DNA from: Candidatus Anaerotruncus excrementipullorum
GTDB taxonomy: Bacteria; Bacillota; Clostridia; Oscillospirales; Ruminococcaceae
Direction of reading: 5' to 3'
Assembly: GCA_019114825.1 (NCBI GenBank)
Contig: DXES01000121.1
Span: 1-41,255, forward strand
DNA length: 41,255 nucleotides
Made by a program: the position numbers and the translations under genes
In this document: one piece after another, positions 25,351 through 34,444 of the stretch
Layout: the number at the start of each line of letters is the position of its first letter
Position numbering within the stretch: the first letter of the stretch is position 1
Notes under the pieces: generated by a model
What the model was told of the DNA's origin: nothing
What the model saw: only the letters and a program-made list of their open reading frames with translations
Databases searched by the model: none

Positions 25351-27384
25351 GTGCCAATAAAACGCTGGCATGTCCAAGAGGTCGCTCAGCAGGAGGCTGC
25401 AAGCCTCGCCAAACAGCTGGGGGTCGCTCCTGTGGTGGCCCGGGTCCTATGGAGCCGCGGCTGCCGCACACTGCGGGAGATGGAGGCGTTCCTCTCCTGC
25501 CAGGAGGAGCTGTGCGACCCCTTTGCCCTGCGGGATATGGATCTGGCGGTCCGTCGGATCCGCCAGGCGCTGGAGCGGGGGGAGCGGGTTGCCATCTACG
25601 GCGACTACGACTGCGACGGCATGATGGCCACAGCCCTGCTCTACCGCTATCTGGAGTCGGTGGGCTGCGATGTCTGCTACTACATACCGGAGCGGGACCG
25701 GGAGGGCTACGGGCTGAATAAGGACGCCCTGCACCGCATCCACCAGGAGGGGGTGGGGCTGGTGATCACCGTGGACAACGGGATCACCGCAGTGGAGGAG
25801 GCCGACTATGCGGACAGCCTGGGGCTGGACCTGGTGATTACCGACCACCACAAGCCCCGTGCGCTGCTGCCCCGGGCGGCAGCGGTGGTGGACCCCCACC
25901 GGCTGGACGATGAGAGCGGCTATGAGTATCTGGCGGGGGCGGGGGTGGCCTTCAAGCTCTGCTGCGCCCTGGAGGGCGGAGACGGGGATCTGCTGTTGGA
26001 TCAGTTCGGGGACCTGGTGGCCACCGCTACGGTGGCGGATATCGTCCCCCTGGTGAGGGAAAACCGTTTGATCGTCCGGCGGGGCCTATCCCAGCTGGAA
26101 AACGGCGGCACCCCCGGGCTGGAGGCCCTGCTGCAGGTGTGCGGCCTGGGGGGCAAAGCCCTCACCAGTGAAAATGTGGCCTTTGGGCTGGTCCCCCGGA
26201 TCAATTCGGCGGGCCGGTTCGACCAGGTGGACCGGGCGCTGGAGCTGTTGGTCTCCGAGGAGGATGGGCTGGAGGAGATTGCCCAGGAGATCAATGCGCT
26301 CAATGAGCACCGCCGCCAAACAGAGGACCAGATCGTCCGGCAGATCCTGGACCGGTTGGAGCAGGATGAGTCGGCCCTGCGGGATCGGGTGGTGGTGCTC
26401 TCCGGGGAGGGATGGCACCACGGCGTAGTGGGGATTGTGGCCTCCCGGATGGTGGAGCGCCTGGGCAAGCCCTGCATTGTCTTTTCCCTGGAGGGGGAGA
26501 ACGCCCGGGGCTCCGCCCGCAGCGTGGAGGGCTTTTCAATTATTGACGCCATCGACGCCTGTTCCCAGCATCTGCTGCGGTATGGGGGCCACAACCAGGC
26601 GGCGGGGTTGACCCTGCCGGTGGCGGCGCTGGAGGAATTTACCCGCCAGATCAACCACTGGGCGGCCCAGCACTATCCGGAGATGCCCTCCCCCCAGCTT
26701 GCCATCGACTGCACCCTGCACCCCCAGGAGTTGACGGTCCCCCAGCTGGAGCCGCTGAACAGCCTGGAGCCGTTCGGCTGCGGCAATGAGACGCCGGTCT
26801 TCCAGATTTTGGGCTGTACCCTCCAGGGGATCTACCCCATCGGCGAGGGGCGGCACCTGCGGCTGCGGCTGTGTGGGGAAGGGATGGTGTTCTATGCCGT
26901 CTATTTCGGGATGCGGGCGGAGAGCTTCCCCTATGGTGTGGGGGACCGGCTGGATCTGGCGGTGACAACCGAGGTAGGGGAGTGGAACGGTGAACAGCGC
27001 CTCTCGGTGAAGGTGCGGGACCTGCACCTGACAGGGCTGGACTATGAGCAGCTGCACCACTGGGAGCAGCTCTATCAGCAGCTGCGCCGGGGGGAGCCGG
27101 TCCCGCCGGCACAGCGCCCGGTCCCTACCCGGGAGGACATTGCGGTGGTCTACCGGTATCTGCGGGCCCGAGGCCCGCTGGTCAGCAGCGCGGAGGTGCT
27201 CTTTGGGCGGCTGGGCGGCCGGGTGGCCGATCTCTGCCGCATAAAGCTGGCGTTGGATATTTTGGAGGAGATGCACCTGGTGACCCGCCATCCGGAGGGG
27301 GGCGGGGAGCGTTTGGCGGTGGTGGAACATCCCCAGCGGGTGGATATCACTCGTTCCCGCATCCTTTTGGGGCTGCAAAATTAG
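25351..27384 (+). CDS. recJ: Single-stranded-DNA-specific exonuclease RecJ (GTG start)
   Basis: 'RVAIYGDYDCDGMMATALLYRYL', 'ITVDNGIT', 'VITDHHKPR', 'PRINSAGRFD', 'GGHNQAAGLTL'. Confidence 0.95.
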   Translation: MPIKRWHVQEVAQQEAASLAKQLGVAPVVARVLWSRGCRTLREMEAFLSCQEELCDPFALRDMDLAVRRIRQALERGERVAIYGDYDCDGMMATALLYRYLESVGCDVCYYIPERDREGYGLNKDALHRIHQEGVGLVITVDNGITAVEEADYADSLGLDLVITDHHKPRALLPRAAAVVDPHRLDDESGYEYLAGAGVAFKLCCALEGGDGDLLLDQFGDLVATATVADIVPLVRENRLIVRRGLSQLENGGTPGLEALLQVCGLGGKALTSENVAFGLVPRINSAGRFDQVDRALELLVSEEDGLEEIAQEINALNEHRRQTEDQIVRQILDRLEQDESALRDRVVVLSGEGWHHGVVGIVASRMVERLGKPCIVFSLEGENARGSARSVEGFSIIDAIDACSQHLLRYGGHNQAAGLTLPVAALEEFTRQINHWAAQHYPEMPSPQLAIDCTLHPQELTVPQLEPLNSLEPFGCGNETPVFQILGCTLQGIYPIGEGRHLRLRLCGEGMVFYAVYFGMRAESFPYGVGDRLDLAVTTEVGEWNGEQRLSVKVRDLHLTGLDYEQLHHWEQLYQQLRRGEPVPPAQRPVPTREDIAVVYRYLRARGPLVSSAEVLFGRLGGRVADLCRIKLALDILEEMHLVTRHPEGGGERLAVVEHPQRVDITRSRILLGLQN

Positions 27385-27438
27385 GTTCCCGGTTTTTAAA
27401 ACCCGGTTGCGGGCAATCGCCCGTGATGGAGGTAACGT

Positions 27439-29628
27439 ATGCAATACAGTACCATCGATGATTTAATGAAAAAAATCGACGCTTCTGGCCGTTCCTACGA
27501 CCGGGAGCGGATCCTGGAGGCCTACCGGGTGGCGGAGGCCGCCCACAAGGGGCAGTGCCGGGTCTCCGGGGAGCCGTATATCTCCCACCCGGTGGCGGTG
27601 GCCATGATCCTGGTGGACCTGGGCATGGACAGCGAATGCATCCAGGCGGCGCTGCTCCACGATGTGGTGGAGGATACCGATGTCACCAGCGAGCAGGTGG
27701 CCAAACAGTTTGGCCGGGATGTGGAGCTGTTGGTGAACGGCGTCACCAAGCTGGGCAAGATCAGCTTCACCTCCCGGGAGGAGCAGCAGGCGGAAAATGT
27801 GCGAAAAATGCTGCTGGCCATGGCCCAGGATGTGCGGGTAATCATCATCAAGCTGGCCGACCGGCTGCACAATATGCGCACCATCGAGGTGAGGCCCGAA
27901 CAGAAACGCCGGGATAAGGCCCTGGAGACGATGGAGGTCTATGCGCCGCTGGCCCACCGGCTGGGTATCCGGGCGGTGAAAGAGGAGCTGGAGGACCGCT
28001 CCCTGCGGTATTTGGACCCGGTGGCCTACCACGAGATCGAGTCGATGCTGGAGATGAAAAAGGCCGACCGGCAGGCGTTTTTGGAGAAGATCAAACACAA
28101 GATCAAGGACCGCATCGCCGGGGAATACGACGAGGCCTATGTGGACGGCCGGGTGAAGAGTATCTACGGCATCTACCGCAAGATGTACCTGCAGAACAAG
28201 TCGTTCGAGGAGATCTACGACATCTATGCTGTGCGGATTATCGTCAATTCCATTTTGGAGTGCTACAACATCCTGGGCATCATCCACGACCTGTTCCGCC
28301 CCATCCCCAACCGGTTTAAGGACTATATCTCCACCCCCAAGCCCAACATGTACCAGAGCCTGCACACCACGGTGATCGACAAGGAGGGCATCCCCTTCGA
28401 GGTGCAGATCCGCACCTGGGATATGCACCACACTGCGGAATACGGCATCGCCGCCCACTGGAAGTATAAAGCGGGCATCACCGGGCGGGACAAACTGGAG
28501 GAGCGGCTGGCCTGGATCCGCCAGCTGATTGAAAACCAGCAGGGCTCGGACGATGTGGAGGACATTGTCCGCTCGATCAAAAGCGACCTATCCTCCGATG
28601 AGGTGTATGTCTTTACCCCCAAGGGGGATGTCATCAGCCTGCCGGTGGGCTCCACCGTAATCGACTTTGCCTATGCCATCCATACGGCGGTGGGCAACCG
28701 GATGATCGGGGCCAAGGTGGACGGCCGGATGGTGGCCCTGGATACCCAGGTGTATACCGGACAGATCATCGAGGTGATCACTTCCAACGCCAAGGACCAT
28801 GGCCCCAGCCGGGACTGGCTGAAGATGGTCAAGACCACCGGCGCCCGCAGCAAGATCCGCAACTGGTTCAAAAAGGAGCGCCGGGAGGAAAATATCCAGC
28901 AGGGCCGCTCGGAGCTGGAGCGGGAGTTCCGCCGGAATATGATCTCCCTGCCGCCGGAGCGGATGGTGGAATTTATCACCGCGGTGGCCAAACGCCAAAA
29001 GTTCGAGACGGTGGACGACTTTTTGGCCGCCATCGGCTACGGCGGGGTGCTGCTCTCCAAGATTATGCCCCGGGTGCGGGAGGACTACCAGAAACAGTAC
29101 CGCACCGTGGAGCCGGAGAATCCCACCGACAAGATCCCCATCAAGGAGCACAAGCCCAAAGGCGCCTCCAGCGGCGTCATCGTGGAGGGCCTGGACAGCT
29201 GCCTGGTGAAGTTCGCCCGCTGCTGCAACCCGCTGCCGGGGGACGAGATTATCGGCTTTGTCACCCGGGGATATGGCGTCTCGATCCACAAGAAGGACTG
29301 CCAGAACGTGGTCAACTCCCTCAACGACCCCAACAATGCCGAGCGTTGGGTAAAGGCGGAGTGGGCCATGGGGGCGGCCAAGAAGGAGCATTTCAAGAGC
29401 ACCATCGAGATCGTCACCGACGACCGGATCGGCGTCCTGGCGGATATTTCGGTCTCCCTGTCCAATATGCGCATCTCAATCAATACGTTGATGGCCCGGG
29501 AGGCCAAAAACGGCCAGAACGTGGTGACCGTGACCTTCACCGTCACCGACAAGGAGCAGCTCAACTTCATCATTGGGGCGCTGCGCAAGATCCCCGGGGT
29601 CTCCAGTGTCTCCCGGGCCGCCCAGTAG
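27439..29628 (+). CDS. Bifunctional (p)ppGpp synthetase/hydrolase (RelA/SpoT)
   Basis: HD 'LLHDVVEDTDVT', synthetase 'YQSLHTTVIDKEGIPFEVQIRTWDMH', TGS 'VYVFTPKGDVISLPVGSTVIDFAYAIH', ACT C-term. Confidence 0.96.
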   Translation: MQYSTIDDLMKKIDASGRSYDRERILEAYRVAEAAHKGQCRVSGEPYISHPVAVAMILVDLGMDSECIQAALLHDVVEDTDVTSEQVAKQFGRDVELLVNGVTKLGKISFTSREEQQAENVRKMLLAMAQDVRVIIIKLADRLHNMRTIEVRPEQKRRDKALETMEVYAPLAHRLGIRAVKEELEDRSLRYLDPVAYHEIESMLEMKKADRQAFLEKIKHKIKDRIAGEYDEAYVDGRVKSIYGIYRKMYLQNKSFEEIYDIYAVRIIVNSILECYNILGIIHDLFRPIPNRFKDYISTPKPNMYQSLHTTVIDKEGIPFEVQIRTWDMHHTAEYGIAAHWKYKAGITGRDKLEERLAWIRQLIENQQGSDDVEDIVRSIKSDLSSDEVYVFTPKGDVISLPVGSTVIDFAYAIHTAVGNRMIGAKVDGRMVALDTQVYTGQIIEVITSNAKDHGPSRDWLKMVKTTGARSKIRNWFKKERREENIQQGRSELEREFRRNMISLPPERMVEFITAVAKRQKFETVDDFLAAIGYGGVLLSKIMPRVREDYQKQYRTVEPENPTDKIPIKEHKPKGASSGVIVEGLDSCLVKFARCCNPLPGDEIIGFVTRGYGVSIHKKDCQNVVNSLNDPNNAERWVKAEWAMGAAKKEHFKSTIEIVTDDRIGVLADISVSLSNMRISINTLMAREAKNGQNVVTVTFTVTDKEQLNFIIGALRKIPGVSSVSRAAQ

Positions 29629-29641
29629 AGGAGGAATCGGC

Positions 29642-30100
29642 ATGAAAGCAATTTTACAGCGGGTCCGCGCCGCTTCGGTGACCATCGGCGGGGAGCTGAC
29701 CGCCCAGATCGGCCAGGGGCTGGTGGTGCTCCTGGGGGTCATGGGCCCGGACGATGTGGAGCAGGCGGATTTTTTGGCGGCCAAAGCCGCCGGCCTGCGG
29801 ATATTTGAGGATGAAAATGGCAAGATGAACCGCTCCCTGCTGGATATTGGCGGCGGGATGCTTGTGGTGAGCAACTTCACCCTCTGCGCCGACGCCCGCC
29901 ATGGACGCCGCCCCTCCTTCACCGATGCCGCACCGCCCGCCAAGGCGGACGCCCTCTACCAGCGGTTTGTGGCGGCGGTGAAGGACGAGGGGGTCACCCA
30001 GGTCTGCACCGGCTGTTTCGGGGCGGATATGCTGGTGGATATCCAAAACGACGGGCCGGTGACCATCCTGTTGGACACCGACCAGCTGATGAACCGGTGA
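29642..30100 (+). CDS. dtd: D-aminoacyl-tRNA deacylase
   Basis: 'MKAILQRVRAASVTIGGE', 'LVVSNFTLCADARHGRRPSFTDAA', 'NDGPVTILLDT'. Confidence 0.95.
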   Translation: MKAILQRVRAASVTIGGELTAQIGQGLVVLLGVMGPDDVEQADFLAAKAAGLRIFEDENGKMNRSLLDIGGGMLVVSNFTLCADARHGRRPSFTDAAPPAKADALYQRFVAAVKDEGVTQVCTGCFGADMLVDIQNDGPVTILLDTDQLMNR

Positions 30101-30112
30101 GGGGGGAGGACC

Positions 30113-30739
30113 ATGCAGATCCATACCCTGGTGGTGGGGATGATGGAGGTCAACTGCTATATTGTAGAGCAGGCGGGCGCCTGCGCGGTGATCGACCCGG
30201 GGGAGGAGCCCCAGCGGTTGATCTCCTTTTTGGAGGACAACGGCCTGACCCCCACCCACATCCTGTTGACCCACGGCCACTTTGACCATATCGGCGGCGT
30301 GAACCCGCTGCGGGAGCGTTTTGGCTGCCAGCTGGCCGTTGGCAAGGGGGATGCCCCCATGTTGGCGGACCCCCAACAGAACATGGGCACCATGACTGGA
30401 AAGCCCCTGGACCTCTATCGGATGACCCCCGACCTGCTGTTGGAGGAGGGGGAGACGGTGCAGGTGGGTCCATTGGCATTCCAGGTGCTGGAGACGCCGG
30501 GACACACCCCCGGCGGCGTCACCTACCTATGCGGCGACACCCTGTTCACCGGGGACACCCTATTCCGGGGCAGCGTAGGGCGCACCGACTTTCCCGGTGG
30601 CAGTCCAGCGGCGCTTATGCACGCGGTAAAGCGGTTGGCCGCGTTGGAGGGGGACTATCAGGTGCTGCCGGGGCACGGGCCGGCCAGCCGGCTGTCCTGG
30701 GAGCGGACCCATAACTTCTTTATGAGGGCGGGCGGATAA
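30113..30739 (+). CDS. MBL-fold metallo-hydrolase (glyoxalase II-like)
   Basis: 'LLTHGHFDHIGGV', 'LETPGHTPGGVTYL', 'FTGDTLFRGSVGRTDFPGG', 'VLPGHGP'. Confidence 0.93.
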   Translation: MQIHTLVVGMMEVNCYIVEQAGACAVIDPGEEPQRLISFLEDNGLTPTHILLTHGHFDHIGGVNPLRERFGCQLAVGKGDAPMLADPQQNMGTMTGKPLDLYRMTPDLLLEEGETVQVGPLAFQVLETPGHTPGGVTYLCGDTLFTGDTLFRGSVGRTDFPGGSPAALMHAVKRLAALEGDYQVLPGHGPASRLSWERTHNFFMRAGG

Positions 30740-32217
30740 TGCGGGTCTATCTTGAGGGCCATTCGTTTGGCTATGAGGTCCAGCGGATCGTACAGATGTT
30801 TTTTCCGGGGGAGAAGGTGGAGACCGTCCCCGGCGCCCCTGCGCCGGACGTCCGGGAGGGGATCCATACCCGCCTGGCGGATGGGCTGGTGCTGGCGGCC
30901 TATCTGCCCAGCGGCCGGTCGGAGTTTGACGACTGGCTGCCGGGGGACAGCAGGTCCCAGCTGGAACATAAATTTGGGGTGGTGCTCTATCAGCTGCTCT
31001 CCCAGGTGACCGGGATGCAGCCCCCCTGGGGGATCCTGACTGGGGTGCGGCCGGTGAAGCTGTTGGTGCAAAAGCAGGCCGCCGGCCTGACGCCGGCCCA
31101 GCTGGAGGAATACTTTTGCAAAAGCTGCCTGGTGAGCGAAAATAAATTCTCCCTGGCCCTTCAGACGGCGGGCAGGGAGCAGGAGATCCTGCGGCGGTCC
31201 ACGCCGGACAGCTTCTCCCTATATGTCTCCATCCCCTTCTGCCCCACCCGGTGCGCCTACTGCTCGTTCGTCTCCCACTCGGTGGAGCAGGCGGCCAAGC
31301 TGATGCCCAGCTATCTGGATCGGCTGTGCGAGGAGCTGGCGCTGACCGGCCGGATCGCCGCCCAGTTGGGGCTCAAGCTGCGCACCGTCTATTTTGGGGG
31401 CGGCACCCCCACCACCCTCTCGGCCGCCCAGCTGGAGCGGCTGATGGCGGCGGTGGGGGAGGCGTTTGACCTCTCCCAGGTGTGGGAGTACACGGTGGAG
31501 GCCGGCCGCCCGGATACGGTGACGCCGGAGAAGATGCGGGTGCTCAAGCGGATGGGGGCCACCCGGGTGAGCATCAACCCCCAGACCCTCTCCGACCGGG
31601 TGCTCCAGGCCATCGGCCGGCGGCACACGGTGGACCAGTTTTTCCGGGCCTGGGAGCAGGCCCGGGAGGCCGGCTTCCACCGGATCAACGCCGACCTGAT
31701 CGCTGGGCTGCCGCTGGATGACCTATCCAGCTTCCGGCAGTCGGTGGAGGGGGTTCTCCGGCTGCAGCCGGAGAACCTGACGGTACATACACTGACGGTA
31801 AAGCGTTCCGCCCGGCTCACCTTCGAGGAGGCCCGGGGGGAACTGGAGACGGTAGGGGAGATGGTGGAGTTTGCCCGCCGGGCGGTCACCCAGGCGGGGC
31901 TGGCCCCCTATTACCTCTACCGCCAGACGGGGACGCTGGGCAGCCTGGAAAATGTGGGTTACGCCCTGCCGGGGACCGAGGGGCTCTATAACGTCTATAT
32001 CATGGACGAGACCCATTCGATTTTGGCGGTGGGGGCCGGGGCCTCCACCAAGCTGCGCCACCCCAAAACCGGCGCCCTCACCCGGATCTACAACTACAAA
32101 TACCCCTACGAATACCTATCCCGGTTCCAGCAGGTGCAGGACCGCAAGGGGAAGATCCTGGAATTTTACCGCTCCGGCGGGGAAGGCGCTTGTCAACCCG
32201 GGGCCGATGTGGTATGA
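30739..32217 (+). CDS. hemZ: Radical SAM coproporphyrinogen dehydrogenase HemZ-like
   Basis: 'SLYVSIPFCPTRCAYCSFVS' radical-SAM CxxxCxxC; 'YFGGGTPTTLSAAQLERLM'; HemZ-like N-terminal region. Confidence 0.88.
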   Translation: MRVYLEGHSFGYEVQRIVQMFFPGEKVETVPGAPAPDVREGIHTRLADGLVLAAYLPSGRSEFDDWLPGDSRSQLEHKFGVVLYQLLSQVTGMQPPWGILTGVRPVKLLVQKQAAGLTPAQLEEYFCKSCLVSENKFSLALQTAGREQEILRRSTPDSFSLYVSIPFCPTRCAYCSFVSHSVEQAAKLMPSYLDRLCEELALTGRIAAQLGLKLRTVYFGGGTPTTLSAAQLERLMAAVGEAFDLSQVWEYTVEAGRPDTVTPEKMRVLKRMGATRVSINPQTLSDRVLQAIGRRHTVDQFFRAWEQAREAGFHRINADLIAGLPLDDLSSFRQSVEGVLRLQPENLTVHTLTVKRSARLTFEEARGELETVGEMVEFARRAVTQAGLAPYYLYRQTGTLGSLENVGYALPGTEGLYNVYIMDETHSILAVGAGASTKLRHPKTGALTRIYNYKYPYEYLSRFQQVQDRKGKILEFYRSGGEGACQPGADVV

Positions 32218-32218
32218 T
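32190..32218 (+). promoter_or_regulatory. Promoter embedded in the 3' end of hemZ
   Basis: TTGTCA-17-TATGAT with extended TG (TGGTATGAT); -10 overlaps the hemZ stop codon. Confidence 0.65.
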
Positions 32219-32259
32219 GCAAAGGGCAATTCTCGACAAAATAGTTGGGAGGAATTGAT

Positions 32260-32751
32260 ATGGGAAAATTTGATAATTTGCTTTTGAAGGCGAAGGATCT
32301 GGCCGGCGTGGCCGGAAATAAGGCCCAGGAGGTGGCGGAGCTGACCAAGCTCAAGCTCCAGGCCACCCAGATGCGCAACGAGATCGACTCCAACTATATG
32401 AAGCTGGGGGAGATCGTCTATGAGCTGGAGAAGAATGGGACCCAGAACGAGGAACTGGTGAACATGTGCGTCGCGGAGATCGAGGCCAAACTCCAGGAGC
32501 TGGAGGAGGTCAACCAGAAGATCAACGAGATGAAAAAGGTGGTCAAATGCCCCGAGTGCGGCGCGGAGAGCCCGGCGGGCTCCCTCTACTGCTCCCGGTG
32601 CGGCGCCTCCCTGGCGGAGAAGCCGGAGGACCAGGAGCCCCAGGAGCCCGATGCGCCCCAGCCGGAGGCCGCGGAAGAGGCGGCGCCCGCCTGCCCGCAG
32701 CAGGAGGCTGCGCAGGAGGCTGCGGGGGAGGACCCCAAGCCGGAGGCGTGA
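32260..32751 (+). CDS. Zinc-ribbon domain protein with helical N-term and acidic Pro/Ala/Glu tail
   Basis: 'CPECGAESPAGSLYCSRCGASL'; GGGAGG RBS. Confidence 0.8.
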   Translation: MGKFDNLLLKAKDLAGVAGNKAQEVAELTKLKLQATQMRNEIDSNYMKLGEIVYELEKNGTQNEELVNMCVAEIEAKLQELEEVNQKINEMKKVVKCPECGAESPAGSLYCSRCGASLAEKPEDQEPQEPDAPQPEAAEEAAPACPQQEAAQEAAGEDPKPEA

Positions 32752-32777
32752 GCGTTTTTTGAAGGAGGCCCTTTTTT

Positions 32778-32808
32778 ACAGCGGCGGAAAACCCGCCGCT
32801 GTTGTTTT
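32778..32808 (+). terminator. Rho-independent terminator
   Basis: ACAGCGGCGG AAAAC CCGCCGCTGT TGTTTT. Confidence 0.8.
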
Positions 32809-32837
32809 CTAAAAAGAGAAGTGAGGGATTGCGGTAG

Positions 32838-34220
32838 ATGGAAGAGCAGAGAAGAGAAAACAAGATGGGTGTCCAGCCGGTGGGGAAGCTGTTGATCTCC
32901 ATGTCGCTGCCGGTGATGGTCTCCATGCTGGTGCAGGCGCTCTATAACATTGTGGACAGCATCTTTGTGGCCCAGCTGAGTGAAAATGCCCTGCGGGCGG
33001 TGTCGCTGGCCTTTCCGGTGCAAAACCTGATTATCGCGGTGGGGGTGGGCACCGGCGTGGGCATCAACTCCCTGGTCTCCCGCCGGCTGGGGGAGCGCCG
33101 GTTTGAGGAGGCCAACAAGGCCGCGGAAAACGGCGTATTCCTGGGGGTTTGCAGCTGGTTGGTGTTCGCGGTGCTGGGGCTTCTGTTCTCCCGCCCGTTC
33201 TTCCAGCTGTTCACCACCAACCAGGAGGTCATCCAGATGGGGGTGGACTACCTGGTGGTGTGTACCGTCTTTTCGTTCGGCAGCTTTTTGCAGCTGGTCA
33301 CCGAACGGATTTTGCAGGCCACCGGCATCACCATCTACAACATGATTACCCAGGGCACGGGGGCGATCATCAATATCATTTTTGACCCCATCTTTATCTT
33401 TGGCTACTTTGGGGTCCCGGCCATGGGGGTCAAGGGGGCGGCAATCGCCACCGTGATGGGGCAGATCGTGGCCATGATTTTGGGCTTTGTGTTCAATTAC
33501 TACAAAAATGTGGAGGTGCGGATGAACTTCCGGGGCTTCCGGCCGGATGGCCGGATCATCCGGGATATCTACCGGGTGGGGCTGCCCTCCATCGTGATGC
33601 AGTCGATTGCCACCCCCATGACCATGGGAATCAACAAGATTCTCACCGGTCTCAACGAGGTGGCGGTTTCGGTCTTTGGCGTCTATTTCAAGCTGCAGAG
33701 CTTTGTATTTATGCCGGTATTCGGCCTGACCAACGGCATGGTGCCGATCGTGGCCTATAACTATGGCGCCCGGCACCGGGATCGGATTTTGGGGACCATC
33801 CGCCATGCCCTGTGCTACTCGGTGGGGATCATGGTGGTGGGGATTTTGGTGTTCCAGCTGGTGCCCGACCGGCTGTTGCTGCTGTTCGACTCCTCCGAGG
33901 ACCAGCAGCTATTGACCCTGGGGATCCCCGCCCTGCGGATTATCAGCATCAGCTTTCCGCTGGCAGGGGTGGGCATCATCTTCTCCTCCGTCTTTCAGGC
34001 GGTGGGCAACGGGGTGCTCAGCCTGATTATGTCCCTGGTGCGCCAGCTGGTGGTGATCCTGCCGGTGGCCTGGCTTCTGGCCCGGTGGGCGGGCTTGGGG
34101 GCGGTGTGGTTCGCCTTCCCGTTTGCGGAGCTGTTCTCGGTGGGGCTGGCGGTCCTGATGTTCCGCAGCTTCTACCAAAACCGGATCCGTTCGCTGGGTA
34201 CGGCGCAAAATAACCTTTGA
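32838..34220 (+). CDS. MATE family efflux transporter
   Basis: 12-TM protein 'MSLPVMVSMLVQALYNIVDSIFVAQLSENALRAVSLAFPVQNLIIAVGVGTGVGINSLVSRRLGE'. Confidence 0.95.
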   Translation: MEEQRRENKMGVQPVGKLLISMSLPVMVSMLVQALYNIVDSIFVAQLSENALRAVSLAFPVQNLIIAVGVGTGVGINSLVSRRLGERRFEEANKAAENGVFLGVCSWLVFAVLGLLFSRPFFQLFTTNQEVIQMGVDYLVVCTVFSFGSFLQLVTERILQATGITIYNMITQGTGAIINIIFDPIFIFGYFGVPAMGVKGAAIATVMGQIVAMILGFVFNYYKNVEVRMNFRGFRPDGRIIRDIYRVGLPSIVMQSIATPMTMGINKILTGLNEVAVSVFGVYFKLQSFVFMPVFGLTNGMVPIVAYNYGARHRDRILGTIRHALCYSVGIMVVGILVFQLVPDRLLLLFDSSEDQQLLTLGIPALRIISISFPLAGVGIIFSSVFQAVGNGVLSLIMSLVRQLVVILPVAWLLARWAGLGAVWFAFPFAELFSVGLAVLMFRSFYQNRIRSLGTAQNNL

Positions 34221-34241
34221 GCAGCCCCCTCGTAAAATGGA

Positions 34242-34288
34242 AAAACGGCTGGAATTTTCCAAGGAAAATTCCAGCCGTTTTGTTTTTT
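34242..34288 (+). terminator. Rho-independent terminator
   Basis: AAAACGGCTGGAATTTTCC (34242-34260) / GGAAAATTCCAGCCGTTTT (34263-34281), perfect 19-bp arms, T-rich tail. Confidence 0.93.
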
Positions 34289-34378
34289 AGTTTATATGCT
34301 AAAGCGGCATCACAGCACCCAATTAAATAGATATAGGGATAGTGGATAAAAAAATTAAAATAGAATTCCGATTTTTTG

Positions 34379-34406
34379 TTGAAATTGGGCGGGTATATCG
34401 TACAAT
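34379..34406 (+). promoter_or_regulatory. Candidate promoter for hut cluster
   Basis: TTGAAA-16-TACAAT in AT-rich intergenic region upstream of hutH. Confidence 0.65.
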
Positions 34407-34444
34407 AGAAGAAAGGTAGGATCCAAAAGGAAAGGAGAACCCAG

